Shown: piece by piece, positions 37,064-45,744 of the stretch
Layout of the letters: each line of letters opens with the position of its first letter
How positions within the stretch are numbered: position 1 is the first letter of the stretch
NCBI GenBank assembly: GCA_023150555.1
Contig: JAKLKQ010000010.1
Span: forward strand, 78,374 to 142,373
Direction of reading: 5' to 3'
Length of the DNA stretch: 64,000 bases
Origin: Planctomycetota bacterium
GTDB taxonomy: Bacteria; Planctomycetota; SZUA-567; H5-PLA8
Notes under the pieces: generated by a model
Databases searched by the model: none
What the model saw: the letters and a program-made list of their open reading frames with translations, nothing else
Told to the model about the DNA's origin: nothing
Program-made: the position numbers and the translations under genes

Positions 37064-39418
37064 TTACTTGTTCGGATAGAAGTGCGGGCCTGAAGCTCCG
37101 CAGGGCAGGTTGGTGATGGGCACCACGTGCTTTCCATCCCTGGAGATCAGGACGATCTGGCGGTCATCGCAACCCTTCACGCCGTCGGCCTCGGCCAGAA
37201 ACCATGGTCCAGAGGTCCCATTGAGGACTTGGCCGTCGCCCAGGTAGATACCGTCCGCTACCGGGACATCGACAGCAGATGCGGGATTGTCCGGATCGAT
37301 CAACCAGGACTTATCTCTCGCGCGGACCAGCAGGCGGTTGTCTGCCGTCCATTGCAGCCAACTGGTTTCCGAGCCCTCGGGCGGGTCCAATTTCCTGATA
37401 ATCCATCCGTCATCCGACTTCGCAGCCAGGACCAGTTCCTTGGCACCTTGCGCCACTCGCTCCGCCCAGAAGGCCAGCCGCGCGCCCTGGGTACTCCAGA
37501 CGAGCCTTTCGCTGCCACGATACCCCTCAAGCAGATTCCAGTGGCGCCCAGAATCCACTTCAATTACGTAGGCGAGCTTCTGGTACCTGCCCTCCTTTTG
37601 TTGGTATGTCGAGCACGACACATACTTTCCGTCCGCCGACCATTCAATGCCGTCTCCACATGCCTGATGTTCCCCCGTCAGGCCGAACAGCTTTTTCTCC
37701 TCGCCGGATTCGAGATCGCTGACGCGAATCGAGCGATTGCCTTCCCATGCGCCATCAGGATCGAGGCGCAAGTAGGAGATGCGCCGCCCATCCGGCGAAA
37801 GCGAGAGATCGTCGATATCTACGCCCACCAGCACTTTCGGCACCGGCAGATGGCGGTGTGCGGCCAGGTCGTAGATGTGCAGCGCCCCCGGGCTGCCGTC
37901 GCGATTGTGCATGCGCATGTACACGATCTGTTCCGTGCCCTTGCGCACGGCCACCTGGTTGACGGGCTCGGCATCAACCGGCACGACCATGTGTTCTTCC
38001 AGGAGATAATCGCACAAACCGCGTTTCTCCCAATCCACCAGCAGCACGTGGTTGCCCGTCCCCGGCCAGAGGGTCCACCAATCTTTGGCCTCCAATTCGG
38101 CGGGCAGGAGTGTGCGCCTTCGGGAACCGTCCGGATTCATGGCCCAGGCCGCCATCTTCTTGCCCGGCACTTTGTTGTTGAAGACGATCACGCCCGAATT
38201 CCGCAGTTCCGCCACGGCGAGAAGCTCCAGTGCGCGCGCCGCGCCCTCGCCCTGCCCCTTGGCGAGCGCCCGAAGAGCGTCCTGAACCGCGGGGTCGTCC
38301 CAGGCGTCGACCAGATACCGGGCCGAGGTTCGGGCCTTGCGCATATCGGACCCGCTCAGCCCCGCGAGCCATTCGGCGACGTTCTCGGGCAACGGTTTGG
38401 CGGGATCCGCCGAACGCCACTCCAATTCGTTCTGCGCTTTAGCCCACCAGGCCTTCCAGAACGCGGCACCCTCGTCGGCACAAAGAATCTTCACGCTGCC
38501 GTCCGACACCATCACGAACCCCAAGCCTAGAGCCTGTACCTGGGTCGGAATGAGTATCCGCCCGGGCTTTCCCGCGTACTGATCCTTCGCAGGCGTCCGT
38601 GCGCAGGCGGTTTTCGCATTCTCGCTGAACATCAGGTTCGGAATAATGCGATCCAAAGTCTGGTCGACCGGGTCAGGATTCCCGCCGCTCCATGCACCGT
38701 TGCCCAGTGCATCGATGCGCTGCGGCTGCGCCAGGAAATTGAGCGCCTCCCACGTGCCCCACATCGCGGGGCCGGGCTCGAGATGCTGAGCCAACTCGAC
38801 CAGCGCGGGCGCCACACGGCGCTTGTCGAGTCCGTCCAGCACCGCCAGAATGCCGGCCTGGCGCTTCTCGGGATCCTCGACGCCCAGGATCTTCTGCGCG
38901 GCGGGCCAGAGCTTCACGGCCGCCGCCCATGCCCCTTCGAGACGGATGCGCCGCGCGATCTCCTTCGCGCGCACGGAAAGCTCCAGATCCTTCACGTCGA
39001 AGCGTTTCTCGAGCGCGGGCAACGCGCGCGGGCCGAACGCCTCGATCTGCTGCGCGGCCTTTTCGCGAACCTGGAACTGTTCGTCGGAGAGTTGCTTTAT
39101 CCACCCGTCGAGTTGTTTCTGCTCCTCCTCCGTCAGCGGCGCGAGTTGGCCCTCGCCGTCGCCGCCAAGGCTGCGCGCAAGGTCCTGCGACGGCACCGGC
39201 GCGCGGAAGAGCACCGCGTGGCCAACGCCGAGCGCGAAGCTGACCATGGCCGCGGCGGCCAGCCACGGCAGCCACACATGACGCGCGACGGCTGCTTGGG
39301 GATCCGAAGCGCGCGCCAACGCCCGTGTGACGTTGCGCGCGTCGCGCTCCGCCGTCTTGGCATCCGCGGTGAAGTAGTCGCCCAGCGCCTCGTCGATGTC
39401 CTTAGGTGCGTCGTTCAT
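37064..39418 (-). CDS. Membrane protein with HEAT-like module and beta-propeller, probable sigma partner
   Basis: This is a 784-residue protein. Residues 1-45 are a cytosolic segment (MNDAPKDIDEALGDYFTADA), and a membrane helix lies at about 48-70 (WLPWLAAAAMVSFALGVGHA). A HEAT-like module follows at about 100-160 (WIKQLSDEQFQVREKAAQQI). The C-terminal 350 residues look like a TolB/WD40-type propeller (LSLSPDGRRISYLRLDPDG, GIEWSADGKYVSCSTYQQ). Its ATG overlaps the ECF sigma stop codon (ATGA), the tightest form of coupling, so it probably restrains that sigma factor from the membrane. The frame is open further upstream but only over the sigma gene. Confidence 0.8.
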   Translation of the reverse strand: MNDAPKDIDEALGDYFTADAKTAERDARNVTRALARASDPQAAVARHVWLPWLAAAAMVSFALGVGHAVLFRAPVPSQDLARSLGGDGEGQLAPLTEEEQKQLDGWIKQLSDEQFQVREKAAQQIEAFGPRALPALEKRFDVKDLELSVRAKEIARRIRLEGAWAAAVKLWPAAQKILGVEDPEKRQAGILAVLDGLDKRRVAPALVELAQHLEPGPAMWGTWEALNFLAQPQRIDALGNGAWSGGNPDPVDQTLDRIIPNLMFSENAKTACARTPAKDQYAGKPGRILIPTQVQALGLGFVMVSDGSVKILCADEGAAFWKAWWAKAQNELEWRSADPAKPLPENVAEWLAGLSGSDMRKARTSARYLVDAWDDPAVQDALRALAKGQGEGAARALELLAVAELRNSGVIVFNNKVPGKKMAAWAMNPDGSRRRTLLPAELEAKDWWTLWPGTGNHVLLVDWEKRGLCDYLLEEHMVVPVDAEPVNQVAVRKGTEQIVYMRMHNRDGSPGALHIYDLAAHRHLPVPKVLVGVDIDDLSLSPDGRRISYLRLDPDGAWEGNRSIRVSDLESGEEKKLFGLTGEHQACGDGIEWSADGKYVSCSTYQQKEGRYQKLAYVIEVDSGRHWNLLEGYRGSERLVWSTQGARLAFWAERVAQGAKELVLAAKSDDGWIIRKLDPPEGSETSWLQWTADNRLLVRARDKSWLIDPDNPASAVDVPVADGIYLGDGQVLNGTSGPWFLAEADGVKGCDDRQIVLISRDGKHVVPITNLPCGASGPHFYPNK

Positions 39419-40068
39419 GGCGATTTCTCCGCATCGGAATCTGCGGGCTTGGAATGGATGGCCTCGCGCAGTTCCGGATCTTCCCTTAACAGCGCATACG
39501 CCCGCGAGAGCGTCTTTGTCACCGACGCCGGCGCGAGTCCCAATCGCGCAGCTACTTCGGCCGAGGTCAGGCCCTGGCCGAACTTCAGCGCGACGGCCGC
39601 CTGCATGTGCTCCGGCAGACGGCCCACCGCCGCACCAAGGGCCTCGTGCCATGCAGGCCTTGGCGGAACGGGCGCGGTCTTGCCGCCTGAGCCCGCAGCG
39701 GTTTTTTCCGTACGTGCAATTCGGACTCGCGACGCGATCGTGAAAAGAAATCCCGCGAAGGCGTCGGGTTCGCGCAATGAACTCAGCCGGCGGTAGGCTT
39801 CTACAAAGGTGTCCTGGACCGCGTCGTCCAGGTCCGCGGTGCGCAGGCTGCGCCGCGCCAGAAGGAACCCGCGCACCACTCCGGCGTACTTGCGAACCAG
39901 GTCCTCGTAGGCCGGCCGCGATCCGGCTAGCGCCAGCCGAACCAGTCTGCCGTCTTCGGAGGGCGACGCCGGAAGGGCCGCCTCCATGGAGGCATGTTCA
40001 ACAGGCACAGGAGCGGCATAGGCAGGCATTTGCCTGGAAGTGTCATCGGGGGGTTCGGAATGCGGCAT
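39415..40068 (-). CDS. ECF-type RNA polymerase sigma factor
   Basis: This is a 217-residue factor. A variable, Pro-rich N-terminus (1-40) precedes region 2 (YEDLVRKYAGVVRGFLLARR, LDDAVQDTFVEAYRRL) and region 4 (LPEHMQAAVALKFGQGLTSA, VAARLGLAPASVTKTLSRAY). The next gene begins within its stop codon and encodes a single-pass membrane protein with a large outer domain, a sigma/anti-sigma style pair. It has no close resemblance to the sigma factor at 565, so the two pairs are independent systems. Targets are unknown. Confidence 0.87.
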   Translation of the reverse strand: MPHSEPPDDTSRQMPAYAAPVPVEHASMEAALPASPSEDGRLVRLALAGSRPAYEDLVRKYAGVVRGFLLARRSLRTADLDDAVQDTFVEAYRRLSSLREPDAFAGFLFTIASRVRIARTEKTAAGSGGKTAPVPPRPAWHEALGAAVGRLPEHMQAAVALKFGQGLTSAEVAARLGLAPASVTKTLSRAYALLREDPELREAIHSKPADSDAEKSP

Positions 40069-40239
40069 CGAATTCTCGAATATCCGGCAGTTTCGGGCGG
40101 CGCGGTATCTCTAACATCATCGTAACGCACCATGCGCAGGGCAGCCAAGCCCTTGGTTCGCCTCCCCCGCCCTGCCCTGAAAGAACCCGGGGGCTCGTGG
40201 TATCATACGTTTAGGAAGGACCAGCGAGGGGCTACGCCG

Positions 40240-41322
40240 ATGAGCGTCATTACCTATCCCGACACCGTTTCCGCGACCTACGAGCGCTTGAAGGAGCGCC
40301 TCGCGGACGTGGTGCCGGACGTCGAACTTCGCATGAAGGCGGAGACCGCCGTCGAGGTCAACCGCCTGAAGAAGGAAAAGAACGCGATCATCCTCGGGCA
40401 CAACTACATGGAGCCGGCGCTCTTTCACAGCGTGCCCGATTACACCGGCGACAGCCTGTACCTCGCACGCGTCAGCGCCAAGGCGCAGGCGGACATCATC
40501 GTCTTCTGCGGCGTGCGTTTCATGGCCGAGACCGCCAAGACGCTGAACCCCACCCGCAAGGTCCTGCTGCCCAGCGCCAAGGGCGGCTGCAGCCTGGCCG
40601 AGTCCATCAACGGCGCCGACGTGCGCGCACTGAAGAAGCTCTACCCCGGCGTCGTCACCGTCACGTACATCAACTGCTACGCGGAAGTGAAGGCCGAGTG
40701 CGACTACGTCTGCACCAGCGGCAACGCCGAGGCCGTGGTGAAGCACCTGCTGAAGGAAGAGCATCGAAAGATCATCTTCCTGCCCGACGAGTACCTGGCC
40801 GCGAACACCGCCCGAGAGACCGGCATGACGATCGTCTATCCCGAACGCGACGCCGCCACCGGCGAACTGCGCCCGGCGAAGGAACCGCCCGGCGCGGCAC
40901 TGGTGATGATCGGCTGGCGCGGGCGCTGCGAGGTCCACGACAAGTTCACGCCGCAGGACATTACAAACGCGCGCAAACAGTTCCCCGACGTGACCGTACT
41001 GGCGCACCCGGAGTGCAGCCCCGAAGTCGTCGCGCTGGCCGACTACGCCGGCAGCACCACGCAGATGATCAAGTACGTGGAGAACATGAAGAGCGGCCGC
41101 TACCTGCTGCTGACCGAATGCAGCATGGGCGACAACATCGCCTCGAAGAACCCGCAGCGCGAGATGATCCGCCTGTGCAGCGTGCGCTGCCCGCACATGA
41201 ACGAGATCACGCTCGAGGACACCCTGGCCTCGCTGAAGAACGAGCAGTACGTCATCGAGGTCGACGAGGGCATCCGCAAGCGCAGCATCCAGGCCCTGGA
41301 CCGCATGCTCGCGATCGGCTGA
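40240..41322 (+). CDS. nadA: Quinolinate synthase
   Basis: This is a 360-residue 4Fe-4S enzyme that condenses iminoaspartate with dihydroxyacetone phosphate to give quinolinate in NAD synthesis. Signatures are AIILGHNYMEPALFH, GDSLYLAR, FCGVRFMAETAKTLNP, and the cluster-ligand cysteines in INCYAEVKAECDYVC, AHPECSPEVV and RLCSVRCPHMNEI. The length fits the family. ATG 40240 follows GAGGGG (40226-40231); an open frame upstream to 40132 has no support. TATCAT at 40201-40206 is a possible -10. nadB and nadC are not in the window. Confidence 0.94.
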   Translation: MSVITYPDTVSATYERLKERLADVVPDVELRMKAETAVEVNRLKKEKNAIILGHNYMEPALFHSVPDYTGDSLYLARVSAKAQADIIVFCGVRFMAETAKTLNPTRKVLLPSAKGGCSLAESINGADVRALKKLYPGVVTVTYINCYAEVKAECDYVCTSGNAEAVVKHLLKEEHRKIIFLPDEYLAANTARETGMTIVYPERDAATGELRPAKEPPGAALVMIGWRGRCEVHDKFTPQDITNARKQFPDVTVLAHPECSPEVVALADYAGSTTQMIKYVENMKSGRYLLLTECSMGDNIASKNPQREMIRLCSVRCPHMNEITLEDTLASLKNEQYVIEVDEGIRKRSIQALDRMLAIG

Positions 41323-41354
41323 CCGTCAACGCAGAATCCTTTCGCCTAACAAAA

Positions 41355-41378
41355 AACGGATCCCGGAAGGGATCCGTT
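41355..41378 (-). terminator. Stem-loop with T-tract on the minus strand
   Basis: This is a perfect 10-bp stem, AACGGATCCC/GGGATCCGTT, around a GGAA loop. On the minus strand it is followed at once by T residues (the A-run at 41351-41356 on the plus strand), the form of an intrinsic terminator for transcription coming from the right. On the plus strand there is no T-tract, so it is at best a weak nadA terminator. Confidence 0.6.
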
Positions 41379-41389
41379 CCGTCCTGCGC

Positions 41390-41515
41390 AACCTTTGGAG
41401 GTTCGTGCCGCGAAGGCGTGGCGACCGGGTGCGGGGCACACGGACCTCGGCGGCCCGGCATCCGTCGATGCCAACGTTGGCCTAAAGGCCAGCGGGGAAT
41501 TCGCCGAATCCCCGC
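41390..41515. other. Run of short perfect hairpins
   Basis: Four further hairpins follow the terminator-like stem. They are AACCT/AGGTT (41390-41403), GGCATC/GATGCC (41457-41472), TGGCC/GGCCA (41478-41491), and a 9-bp stem with one bulge at 41492-41515. Three of the four have four-base loops. This density suggests a structured RNA or a leader/trailer element; the strand is not clear. The rest of the nadA-downstream gap up to 41536 shows no reading frame with support. Confidence 0.4.
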
Positions 41516-41536
41516 GCACCCATACCATGTTCGGTG

Positions 41537-41887
41537 CTACCGCGCCCTCGCGGCCGATCCCTCCGAGCTCACGGTCCTGCAGAAAAAATAGCGCAACGCA
41601 CGACCGAGGAGCGAGCCGCCGGAGGCAGCCGATGCCCGTCGGTCGCGCGCGCCATGACCCGCCTTCCCGGCCTGGGCGAAGCGGCGCTTCCCCCGGCGGG
41701 GCGGCAGGTCAATGCGCTTCAGGGTCTTGACTTCACGCAGGGCGCGGAACTTGCCGGTGACGTCGGGTGCGGCGCCGTCCAGAGGCTCGGCCAACAGGTC
41801 CAGGCTGACGAAGCCCGACCCACCGGGATTATCCAGCGGAATCGGTGCGGCCGTCTCACCTGGATTCGAGCGTCGGAACAGGAACAC
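41537..41887 (-). CDS. Hypothetical protein
   Basis: This is a 116-residue reading frame that I do not recognise. Support comes from a GTG start with GGAGGAG at 7-bp spacing on the minus strand and from a minus-strand terminator about 160 bp beyond its stop. The N-terminal 60 residues (VSLDLLAEPLDGAAPDVTGK) look protein-like, while the Arg/Ser/Ala-rich C-terminus looks like low-complexity or frame-shadow sequence. The true gene could be shorter or could carry a frameshift. Upstream, up to the neighbouring phosphoesterase gene, the sequence is AT-rich. Confidence 0.4.
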   Translation of the reverse strand: MFLFRRSNPGETAAPIPLDNPGGSGFVSLDLLAEPLDGAAPDVTGKFRALREVKTLKRIDLPPRRGKRRFAQAGKAGHGARDRRASAASGGSLLGRALRYFFCRTVSSEGSAARAR

Positions 41888-42076
41888 GACACGGCTCCTC
41901 CGGCAGGTATCACCCTGCCTTCTCCAGTCCCCTGAAGCTGGCTTTTTGGGTCACAGGTGCAGGGCGCATATTCTGCTGCGGTATTGTCCGCGCCCTTCGC
42001 TCTTTAGTTAACGATACACCGCGAATGCGCAGCGTACATTCGAAAAGCGTTTCAAATTTTCAGGAAATGTAAATGC

Positions 42077-42916
42077 TCAAGTGCCTCGGCCGAGGCGGTC
42101 GGCGAGGCGGTCTTCGAGTTCGGGGAGCGCGCGGATCTTCTTCTGCGTCGTCTCAACGTCGTACTTCACGCGGCGGTAGCGGATGGATTTGCCGTCGAAG
42201 ATCACGTAGCACGCGTCGGGGTTCTGGTCGCGCGGCTGGCCAACGGCGCCGATGTTGACCAGCGTCTGCTTGTCCTGCGGTAGCACGTAGGTCTGGTTCT
42301 CGAGTTCGCCCGGCTTGATCCACTTGTAGTCGTGCGTCGCGACGCCAGGGCGGTGGCTGTGGCCGACGAAACAGAGCCAATCGAAGCGCTCGTAGCGTTC
42401 CAGCACCTTCTCCGACGGCCCAAAGCCCATGTCCTGGAAGTCCTCTTCCAGCACATAGTCGATCAGCGGGTCGGCGGGCGAAGCGTGGACGTACGTGACG
42501 CGGTTCTCGGTGCGGATCGCGGGCAGGTTCTCAAGCCAGCGCCAGCGCGCGACCTTGCCCGGCAGGCTGAAGAAGCCCGGCCGCATGTGCCGCTGGTGCA
42601 GATGCACCGCGCGCGCTGCGGCCTCGTTGAAACCCACCGGATGCGACATGAACACCGCGGCATCGTGGTTCCCGCACAGGCACCACGTACAAGCCTTGCG
42701 GGCCAGCGCCAGGCACGGCACCGGATCGGGCCCGTAGCCTACAATGTCCCCCAGGCAGACGATCTCGTCGATGTTCTGCGTGGCGATGTCAGCCAGGACC
42801 GCCTGGAAGGCTTCCAGGTTGGCATGGATATCGCTGATGACCGCGCGGAGGCGCCACGAGCCGTTGGTCGCGGCGGGCGTGGGAACCTTGGGCGTATCGG
42901 GCGAAGCGTCCGCCAT
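42077..42916 (-). CDS. Calcineurin-like metallophosphoesterase (YfcE-type)
   Basis: This is a 279-residue protein. Metal-site motifs are in order: VISDIHANLEA, CLGDIVGYGPDP, CGNHDAAVF, HASPADP and VGHSHRPG. The C-terminal LVNIGAVGQPRDQNPDACYV block marks the serine/threonine-phosphatase-like YfcE group. It would hydrolyse a phosphodiester or phosphomonoester; the substrate is unknown. GAGG lies 7 bp before the ATG. It is closely related to the protein at 44918, with the same motifs and the same KP.EL.NQTY.LP block, so the two are paralogues from a duplication. Confidence 0.85.
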   Translation of the reverse strand: MADASPDTPKVPTPAATNGSWRLRAVISDIHANLEAFQAVLADIATQNIDEIVCLGDIVGYGPDPVPCLALARKACTWCLCGNHDAAVFMSHPVGFNEAAARAVHLHQRHMRPGFFSLPGKVARWRWLENLPAIRTENRVTYVHASPADPLIDYVLEEDFQDMGFGPSEKVLERYERFDWLCFVGHSHRPGVATHDYKWIKPGELENQTYVLPQDKQTLVNIGAVGQPRDQNPDACYVIFDGKSIRYRRVKYDVETTQKKIRALPELEDRLADRLGRGT

Positions 42917-42953
42917 CCGAAAACCTCAATCAGGGTGAGCCGACAAATACGGA

Positions 42954-43100
42954 TTAAACCTCAGCCGGCTTGACCCAGCGCACTTTCTTGCGACCGCCCT
43001 TGCGCTCGATGACCTTCTTGAAGCCTTCGGCCTTCTTGCGCTTGGCGCGCTTCTTCCGCTTGATGCGGATCTCCATCCTGCGTCTCTGCTTGTTCGGCAA
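42954..43100 (-). CDS. Short, very basic protein (48 residues), possibly ribosome-associated
   Basis: This is a short gene on the minus strand, 48 residues with about 40 percent Lys/Arg (MEIRIKRKKRAKRKKAEGF in the middle). It starts at TTG 43100 after GGAGAAGG at good spacing; an ATG at 43076 is a shorter alternative with a poorer site. A TACAAT -10 lies at 43183-43188 on this strand. Composition and size resemble small ribosomal or RNA-binding proteins, but I cannot match it to a named family. It lies upstream of, and on the same strand as, the phosphoesterase gene (37-bp gap). Confidence 0.65.
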   Translation of the reverse strand: MPNKQRRRMEIRIKRKKRAKRKKAEGFKKVIERKGGRKKVRWVKPAEV

Positions 43101-43456
43101 AACCTTCTCCTCTCTTAAAGGTTACGCGCCACCGCAGCCGTTCGCGGACGGCCCGGCGCGCGTCTAAGCTCAGGTGTGCTCTATTGTAACAACAATTTAA
43201 GGGCTTCAAGCAAAGCTGTGCGCTTTTCCGTATGGCGAACAGGCTCGACCGCATGCCAAACCGAAAATCGACTTAATTAATTTTTAGGCAAAAAGATTGC
43301 ACGAGTGCCCCGGCTGCCGGGTCCACATTAGAGGCTGTTTCAACACCTTCGGCGAGGGCGGATCCGCCAGTCCCTGCAAGCAGCCGCCCCGGAGAGGTTT
43401 TGAAATATCCTCTTAATGCTCGGCCATCTGGCCACCATCCTTGATAGGAGGCATCC
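43101..43456. other. Divergent intergenic region
   Basis: This 356-bp gap holds the leader and promoter of the short basic gene on the left and the upstream region of the HEAT/STN gene on the right. An AT-rich core (CTTAATTAATTTTTAGG, about 43272-43288) lies in the middle. GATAGGAGG (43443-43451) is the ribosome-binding site of the right-hand gene. No gene is seen inside it. Confidence 0.45.
43183..43188 (-). promoter_or_regulatory. TACAAT -10 hexamer for the short basic gene
   Basis: TACAAT on the minus strand matches the -10 consensus in five of six bases. TTGAAG lies 15 bp further upstream as a poor -35. It would give a leader of about 75 bases before the TTG start at 43100. Confidence 0.4.
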
Positions 43457-44899
43457 ATGCCCGCCCCCACCCGCCGCAACCTGTCCAACCGCAACCTGTT
43501 CTGCTCCGCCTGGCTGGCCGCCGGCCTCGCAGTGAGCCTGGGACTGCCGGCCGGCCGGCTGCTGGCCGAAGAGAACGCCCCGGCGCCCGCCGCCGAGGCC
43601 GGAAAGGCGACGCCTGCAGCCATCGACGCGCTGATCGGACAGCTGAAAAGCGAAGAGTCCACCGAGCGCGACGCCGCCCGCAAGAAGCTGGCCGAGATCG
43701 GCGAGCCGGTGCGCGCGCCGTTGACGAAGGCGCTGGAGGCGCCCGGCAGCGACCTGGACTTCAAGGCCCAGGCGACCCAGATCCTGAAGGCGCTGGACCA
43801 GATGGACGTGCTGCGCGGGATCGACAACCCCAAGACCATCGACCTGGACCTGAAAGACGCCAAGGTCGCCGACGCGCTCGCCGCCCTGCAGAAGCACTTC
43901 GGCTGGAAGGTCGAAGCCAGCGACGAGGCCGCCGCCAAGGTCGTTTCGATCGCGGTGCAGTCGGCCAGCTTCTTCCAGGCGCTGGAAGCCATCCGCACGG
44001 CCGCGCGCCTGGGCTACAGCAGCGACGCCACCGTCTCGGACAAGCCGAACCAACTCCCCTTTACCCTTGTGGAACTGGGCGAGAAGGGCACCGTCGCGGC
44101 CGGCGCCAGCGGACCGTACCTGGTCTACCTTAACCGCGTTTCCGCCAACATCAGCCGCACGCTGGACCTGTCGGCCGGCGAACCCACCGAACGGCGCACC
44201 TACGCCTTCGAGGCGCGCGTGGTCGGCGAGCCCAACCTCCCGGTCTCGGCGCTCGACCTGAGCGAAAGCACCTTCCAGTTCGGGAAGGACGGCGAGGCCA
44301 AGAGCGCCTACCGGCAGATGCAGCCGCTCGGCGAAGGCGTGAAGGACTGCGCGCCCCTGTACACGATCAACGAACATCCCACCCTGGACACCACGGAAAA
44401 GACCATCCGATGGAAGCTGAAGCTTCTGGCCGAGGTGGCGCTGAAGGTCGACGAAAAGCGCATCGACGACCTGTCCGATGGCAAAGAGCATACGCTCAAG
44501 GTCGGCGACAGCTCGATCAAGGTCACGGGGGTCAAGCAGAAGAACAACCGCTGGGAACTGACCTACGCGGCCACGGGCGACATCGTCCAGGACCTGACGG
44601 GCCAGCGGCGAAAGGGCATGGGCGCCATGGCCATCATGGCGCGCAACGGCATGGCCTTCGGCGGCCGCGCCGCCGGCAACGCCGGCAAGCCTCCGGAAAA
44701 CAAGCCCGGCCTCTTCTTCCTCGACGCCGAAGGGAACCAGATCCAGAACAACGGATACAGCATGCACAGCAGCAGCAACAGCGAGATGAACTCCACAGTG
44801 ACCCTCTCGGCCGAGCCCAAGAGCATCCTCTTCCGCGCCATCGAGCAGAAAGCCGAGCGCGCCTTCGACCTGGAGATCAAGGAAGTTCCGCTGCCCTGA
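43457..44899 (+). CDS. Exported protein with HEAT-like module and STN-like domain
   Basis: This is a 480-residue protein. A long signal peptide (about 1-38, ending GRLLAEE) is followed by a HEAT-like module at about 55-110 (ALIGQLKSEESTERDAARKK). Next is a segment at about 125-180 (TIDLDLKDAKVADALAALQK) that resembles the STN/secretin N-terminal fold. The remaining 300 residues appear to be beta-rich domains with no motif that I recognise, including a Met/Gly-rich stretch (RKGMGAMAIMARNGMAFGG). AGGAGG before the ATG is near-ideal. It shares the HEAT module with the genes at 8416, 13065 and 37064. It is probably periplasmic; the role is unknown. Confidence 0.68.
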   Translation: MPAPTRRNLSNRNLFCSAWLAAGLAVSLGLPAGRLLAEENAPAPAAEAGKATPAAIDALIGQLKSEESTERDAARKKLAEIGEPVRAPLTKALEAPGSDLDFKAQATQILKALDQMDVLRGIDNPKTIDLDLKDAKVADALAALQKHFGWKVEASDEAAAKVVSIAVQSASFFQALEAIRTAARLGYSSDATVSDKPNQLPFTLVELGEKGTVAAGASGPYLVYLNRVSANISRTLDLSAGEPTERRTYAFEARVVGEPNLPVSALDLSESTFQFGKDGEAKSAYRQMQPLGEGVKDCAPLYTINEHPTLDTTEKTIRWKLKLLAEVALKVDEKRIDDLSDGKEHTLKVGDSSIKVTGVKQKNNRWELTYAATGDIVQDLTGQRRKGMGAMAIMARNGMAFGGRAAGNAGKPPENKPGLFFLDAEGNQIQNNGYSMHSSSNSEMNSTVTLSAEPKSILFRAIEQKAERAFDLEIKEVPLP

Positions 44900-44917
44900 G
44901 GCCGCGATCGGTGCGCG

Positions 44918-45703
44918 CTACATGCCGTGGGCCAGGCGCTGCCAGCAGCGTTCGTGCAGCTGGGGGATGCGCTTGAAGCGCTCCTGTGCGGCGGGAATGT
45001 CGTAGGCCAGGCGCCGGAAGCGCACTTCGGGCTCGTCGGTGTCGTAGATCACGTAGCACAGGTCAGGGTTCTGGTCGCGAGGCTGGCCCACCGAGCCGAT
45101 GTTCACCAGCGTCTTCTCGCCCCGCGGCAGCAGGTAGGTCTGGTTGTCCAGTTCGTGCGGCTTCATCCACAGGAAGTCCTCGGTCACTACGCCGGGCTTG
45201 TGGCTGTGCCCGCAGAAGCACAGCCACGGGATGCGCTCGAAGATCTCTATGATCTTCTGCGACGGCCCGAAGCCCATGTCCGCGACGTCGCCTTCTTCGA
45301 CGTACTCCATCAGCGGGTCTCGCGGCGAAGCATGCACGTAAACCGTTTTGTCGTCGCGCCGTTCGGGCTCCAGGCCCTGAAGCCACTTCCAGCGTTCCTT
45401 CTTCACCGGCAGGCTGTACCAGTTCGGCTGGAGTTGCGTTCGCTGCCACTCGATGGCCTCGCGCGCAACGATGTTGAAACCGATGGGAAAGCGCATGAAC
45501 AGCGCTACGTCGTGGTTGCCGGCCAACACCCATTTGCAACGGCTGCGGATCAGGTCCACGCACTCGATCGGTTCCGGCCCGTAGCCGACGATGTCGCCCA
45601 GGCAGACGATCTCGTCCACCTTCTGCTCGTCGCAATCCTTGAGCGCGGTCTCCAGCGCGATCAGGTTGCCGTGGATATCCGATAAAAGCGCTTGGCGCGG
45701 CAT
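44918..45703 (-). CDS. Calcineurin-like metallophosphoesterase (YfcE-type), second paralogue
   Basis: This is a 261-residue protein with the full motif set: LLSDIHGNLIA, CLGDIVGYGPEP, AGNHDVALF, HASPRDP and CGHSHKPG, then LVNIGSVGQPRDQNPDLCYV. It is a paralogue of the protein at 42077 and lacks that protein's 20-residue N-terminal extension. The frame remains open to 46090, but only over the next gene. No Shine-Dalgarno precedes the ATG. The isomerase-like and HAD genes lie upstream on the same strand, so this may be the last gene of that operon. Confidence 0.85.
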   Translation of the reverse strand: MPRQALLSDIHGNLIALETALKDCDEQKVDEIVCLGDIVGYGPEPIECVDLIRSRCKWVLAGNHDVALFMRFPIGFNIVAREAIEWQRTQLQPNWYSLPVKKERWKWLQGLEPERRDDKTVYVHASPRDPLMEYVEEGDVADMGFGPSQKIIEIFERIPWLCFCGHSHKPGVVTEDFLWMKPHELDNQTYLLPRGEKTLVNIGSVGQPRDQNPDLCYVIYDTDEPEVRFRRLAYDIPAAQERFKRIPQLHERCWQRLAHGM

Positions 45704-45744
45704 GCGTGCAGTTTCGATTGTTACGCTTTGAATGTCAACACGGC

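Noticed and set aside
41390..41515. RNase P RNA, SRP RNA or tmRNA in the hairpin region
   Set aside because: The conserved cores of these RNAs (for example GGAAGGAAGCAGCC of SRP RNA) are not present.
43273..43998. Minus-strand frame overlapping the start of the HEAT/STN gene
   Set aside because: It overlaps the well-supported gene with ideal AGGAGG site and signal peptide; its product is Ser/Ala-rich without motifs.
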